Positions 26,166-27,055 of a stretch of DNA of 27,055 nt are shown here, piece after piece. Location: contig CALUDL010000016.1 in assembly GCA_943914815.1 (NCBI GenBank), positions 1-27,055 of the forward strand, in the 5' to 3' direction. The position numbers were made by a program, and so were the translations under genes. This DNA is from an uncultured Brevibacterium sp. (GTDB lineage: Bacteria > Actinomycetota > Actinomycetes > Actinomycetales > Brevibacteriaceae). How positions within the stretch are numbered: position 1 is the stretch's first letter; every line of letters starts with the position of its first letter. The notes beneath the pieces were generated by a model. That model searched no databases. It saw only the letters and a program-made list of their open reading frames with translations, and had not been told where the DNA came from.

Positions 26166-27055
26166 ATGACACAAAATCAATTGCAACGGCGGAGGCGCGG
26201 TGTCGGCGCCTTCGCCTTTATTTCGTCCCTGTCCCTCGCAGTAACCATGGGTGCGCTCCCCGCGCAGGCACAACCCACCGAAGAAGCGCCGAACCAGGAT
26301 TCGGCGAAGGAAGCTGCACAGACCCCTGGCGTTTCGGAAGAAGCGCAGGAACTTGCCGAACCCCGCGCGCCGGAAGAAAAAGCGGCACCTGAGGACACCT
26401 CGGACGCGGAACAAACCGAAACCCCTACCAACCCTGACGCTGAGGGCACGGCTGAAAAGCCAACCCCTGTCAACGAAGACGATGCCCCAGCTGACGACGC
26501 TTTGGACAAGTACTATCCAGAGCTCGCTAAGAAAATGTTCGACCCCGACGGTGACGGAAAGTACAAAATCACCAAACCAGTTGCCGGCGGTAAAGGTGCC
26601 GGAAACATCGCTTCCGGGCTCGAGAAGTACTACAACCAGAAGGTTGACTTCTCACCTGAGAACTGTGAAGCGCTGGGCTATGGAACTTACGAATCCAGAA
26701 TCGGGCGTAAGGCTGAATGTGGCTACATGATCGCGCCGATCGACGCGGAGGATGCCAGCAAGGGCAACATTGCCATTGCAGTCATGAAGGTCAAGTCGGG
26801 GAAGCTTGATGAAAATGGCAAGTTCACGCCCACTAAATCCAAGGGTTCAGTCATGTGGAACCCAGGTGGCCCAGGTGGCTCCGGAATGACCATGTCGGTC
26901 GCCGGCGCCATGTACGACCCTGAACTGGCTGAAGACTTCGACATGATCGGTTTCGACCCACGCGGAACCGGTTCTTCCATGCCGTTCTCACAGTGCTCGT
27001 CCGACAAGCAGATTGACGAAGACCGTGAATCCAACTCGTTCGGAATGGACCTTGA
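26166..27055 (+). CDS. Secreted alpha/beta hydrolase, S33 tripeptidyl-aminopeptidase type (3' end outside window)
   Basis: The frame stays open to the window end (296 residues seen). Residues 1-35 are a Sec signal peptide: basic start with RRRR at 8-11, hydrophobic core, ALPAQA and probable cleavage after A35. Residues 36-112 are a Glu/Pro/Ala-rich linker, likely disordered. DPDGDG at 126-131 resembles a calcium loop. The hydrolase fold begins around residue 186 with CGYMIAPID, and WNPGGPGGSG (231-240) is the oxyanion motif of Streptomyces tripeptidyl aminopeptidases, followed by DMIGFDPRGTGSS. The catalytic Ser, Asp and His lie beyond the window. It likely trims peptides outside the cell or in the wall. 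Confidence 0.85.
   Translation, partial: MTQNQLQRRRRGVGAFAFISSLSLAVTMGALPAQAQPTEEAPNQDSAKEAAQTPGVSEEAQELAEPRAPEEKAAPEDTSDAEQTETPTNPDAEGTAEKPTPVNEDDAPADDALDKYYPELAKKMFDPDGDGKYKITKPVAGGKGAGNIASGLEKYYNQKVDFSPENCEALGYGTYESRIGRKAECGYMIAPIDAEDASKGNIAIAVMKVKSGKLDENGKFTPTKSKGSVMWNPGGPGGSGMTMSVAGAMYDPELAEDFDMIGFDPRGTGSSMPFSQCSSDKQIDEDRESNSFGMDL

Overview
The window is a core-genome segment of a moderately GC-rich actinobacterium. The evidence is an actinobacterial-type RpoB/RpoC, many GTG (and one TTG) starts, a DUF1707 protein, Arg/Gly-rich tails on S3 and S5, a short adenylate kinase, and two genes that look leaderless. The spc operon lacks rpsN (S14). From memory the Micrococcus luteus spc operon also lacks it, so a Micrococcales-like lineage is plausible but not proven.

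Layout: (1) 1-5301, the 3' part of rpoB and complete rpoC, ending in a hairpin-rich convergent region. (2) 5460-7382 on the minus strand, 6-phosphofructokinase preceded by a DUF1707/LiaF-like protein gene. (3) 7383-7785, a structured non-coding region with the likely str promoter. (4) 7786-12100, the str operon rpsL-rpsG-fusA-tuf, closed by a strong terminator. (5) 12125-12476, the leader of the S10 operon. (6) 12477-17787, the S10 operon rpsJ-rplC-rplD-rplW-rplB-rpsS-rplV-rpsC-rplP-rpmC-rpsQ. (7) A large hairpin, then 17926-21916, the spc operon rplN-rplX-rplE-rpsH-rplF-rplR-rpsE-rpmD-rplO, closed by a 14-bp UUCG terminator. (8) 21963-23202, a two-gene accessory insert: a small two-helix membrane protein and a divergent PaaX-family regulator. 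(9) 23366-26076, secY-adk-map. (10) From 26166 to the window end, a secreted S33-type alpha/beta hydrolase, where many actinobacteria have infA-rpmJ-rpsM.

Most genes serve one programme: RNA polymerase subunits, ribosomal proteins, elongation factors, the Sec channel, and N-terminal methionine removal. Tight 1-4 nt overlaps suggest translational coupling. The regulatory interest lies in the stem-loops between operon segments.

The window holds no obvious new defence or mobile system. The strongest unusual signals are these: RpoC has lost all four cysteines of its second zinc site while keeping the N-terminal one; rpsN is missing from the spc operon; and a PaaX-like regulator with a tiny membrane protein sits between rplO and secY. 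All structures and promoters were found by eye, without folding or database searches.
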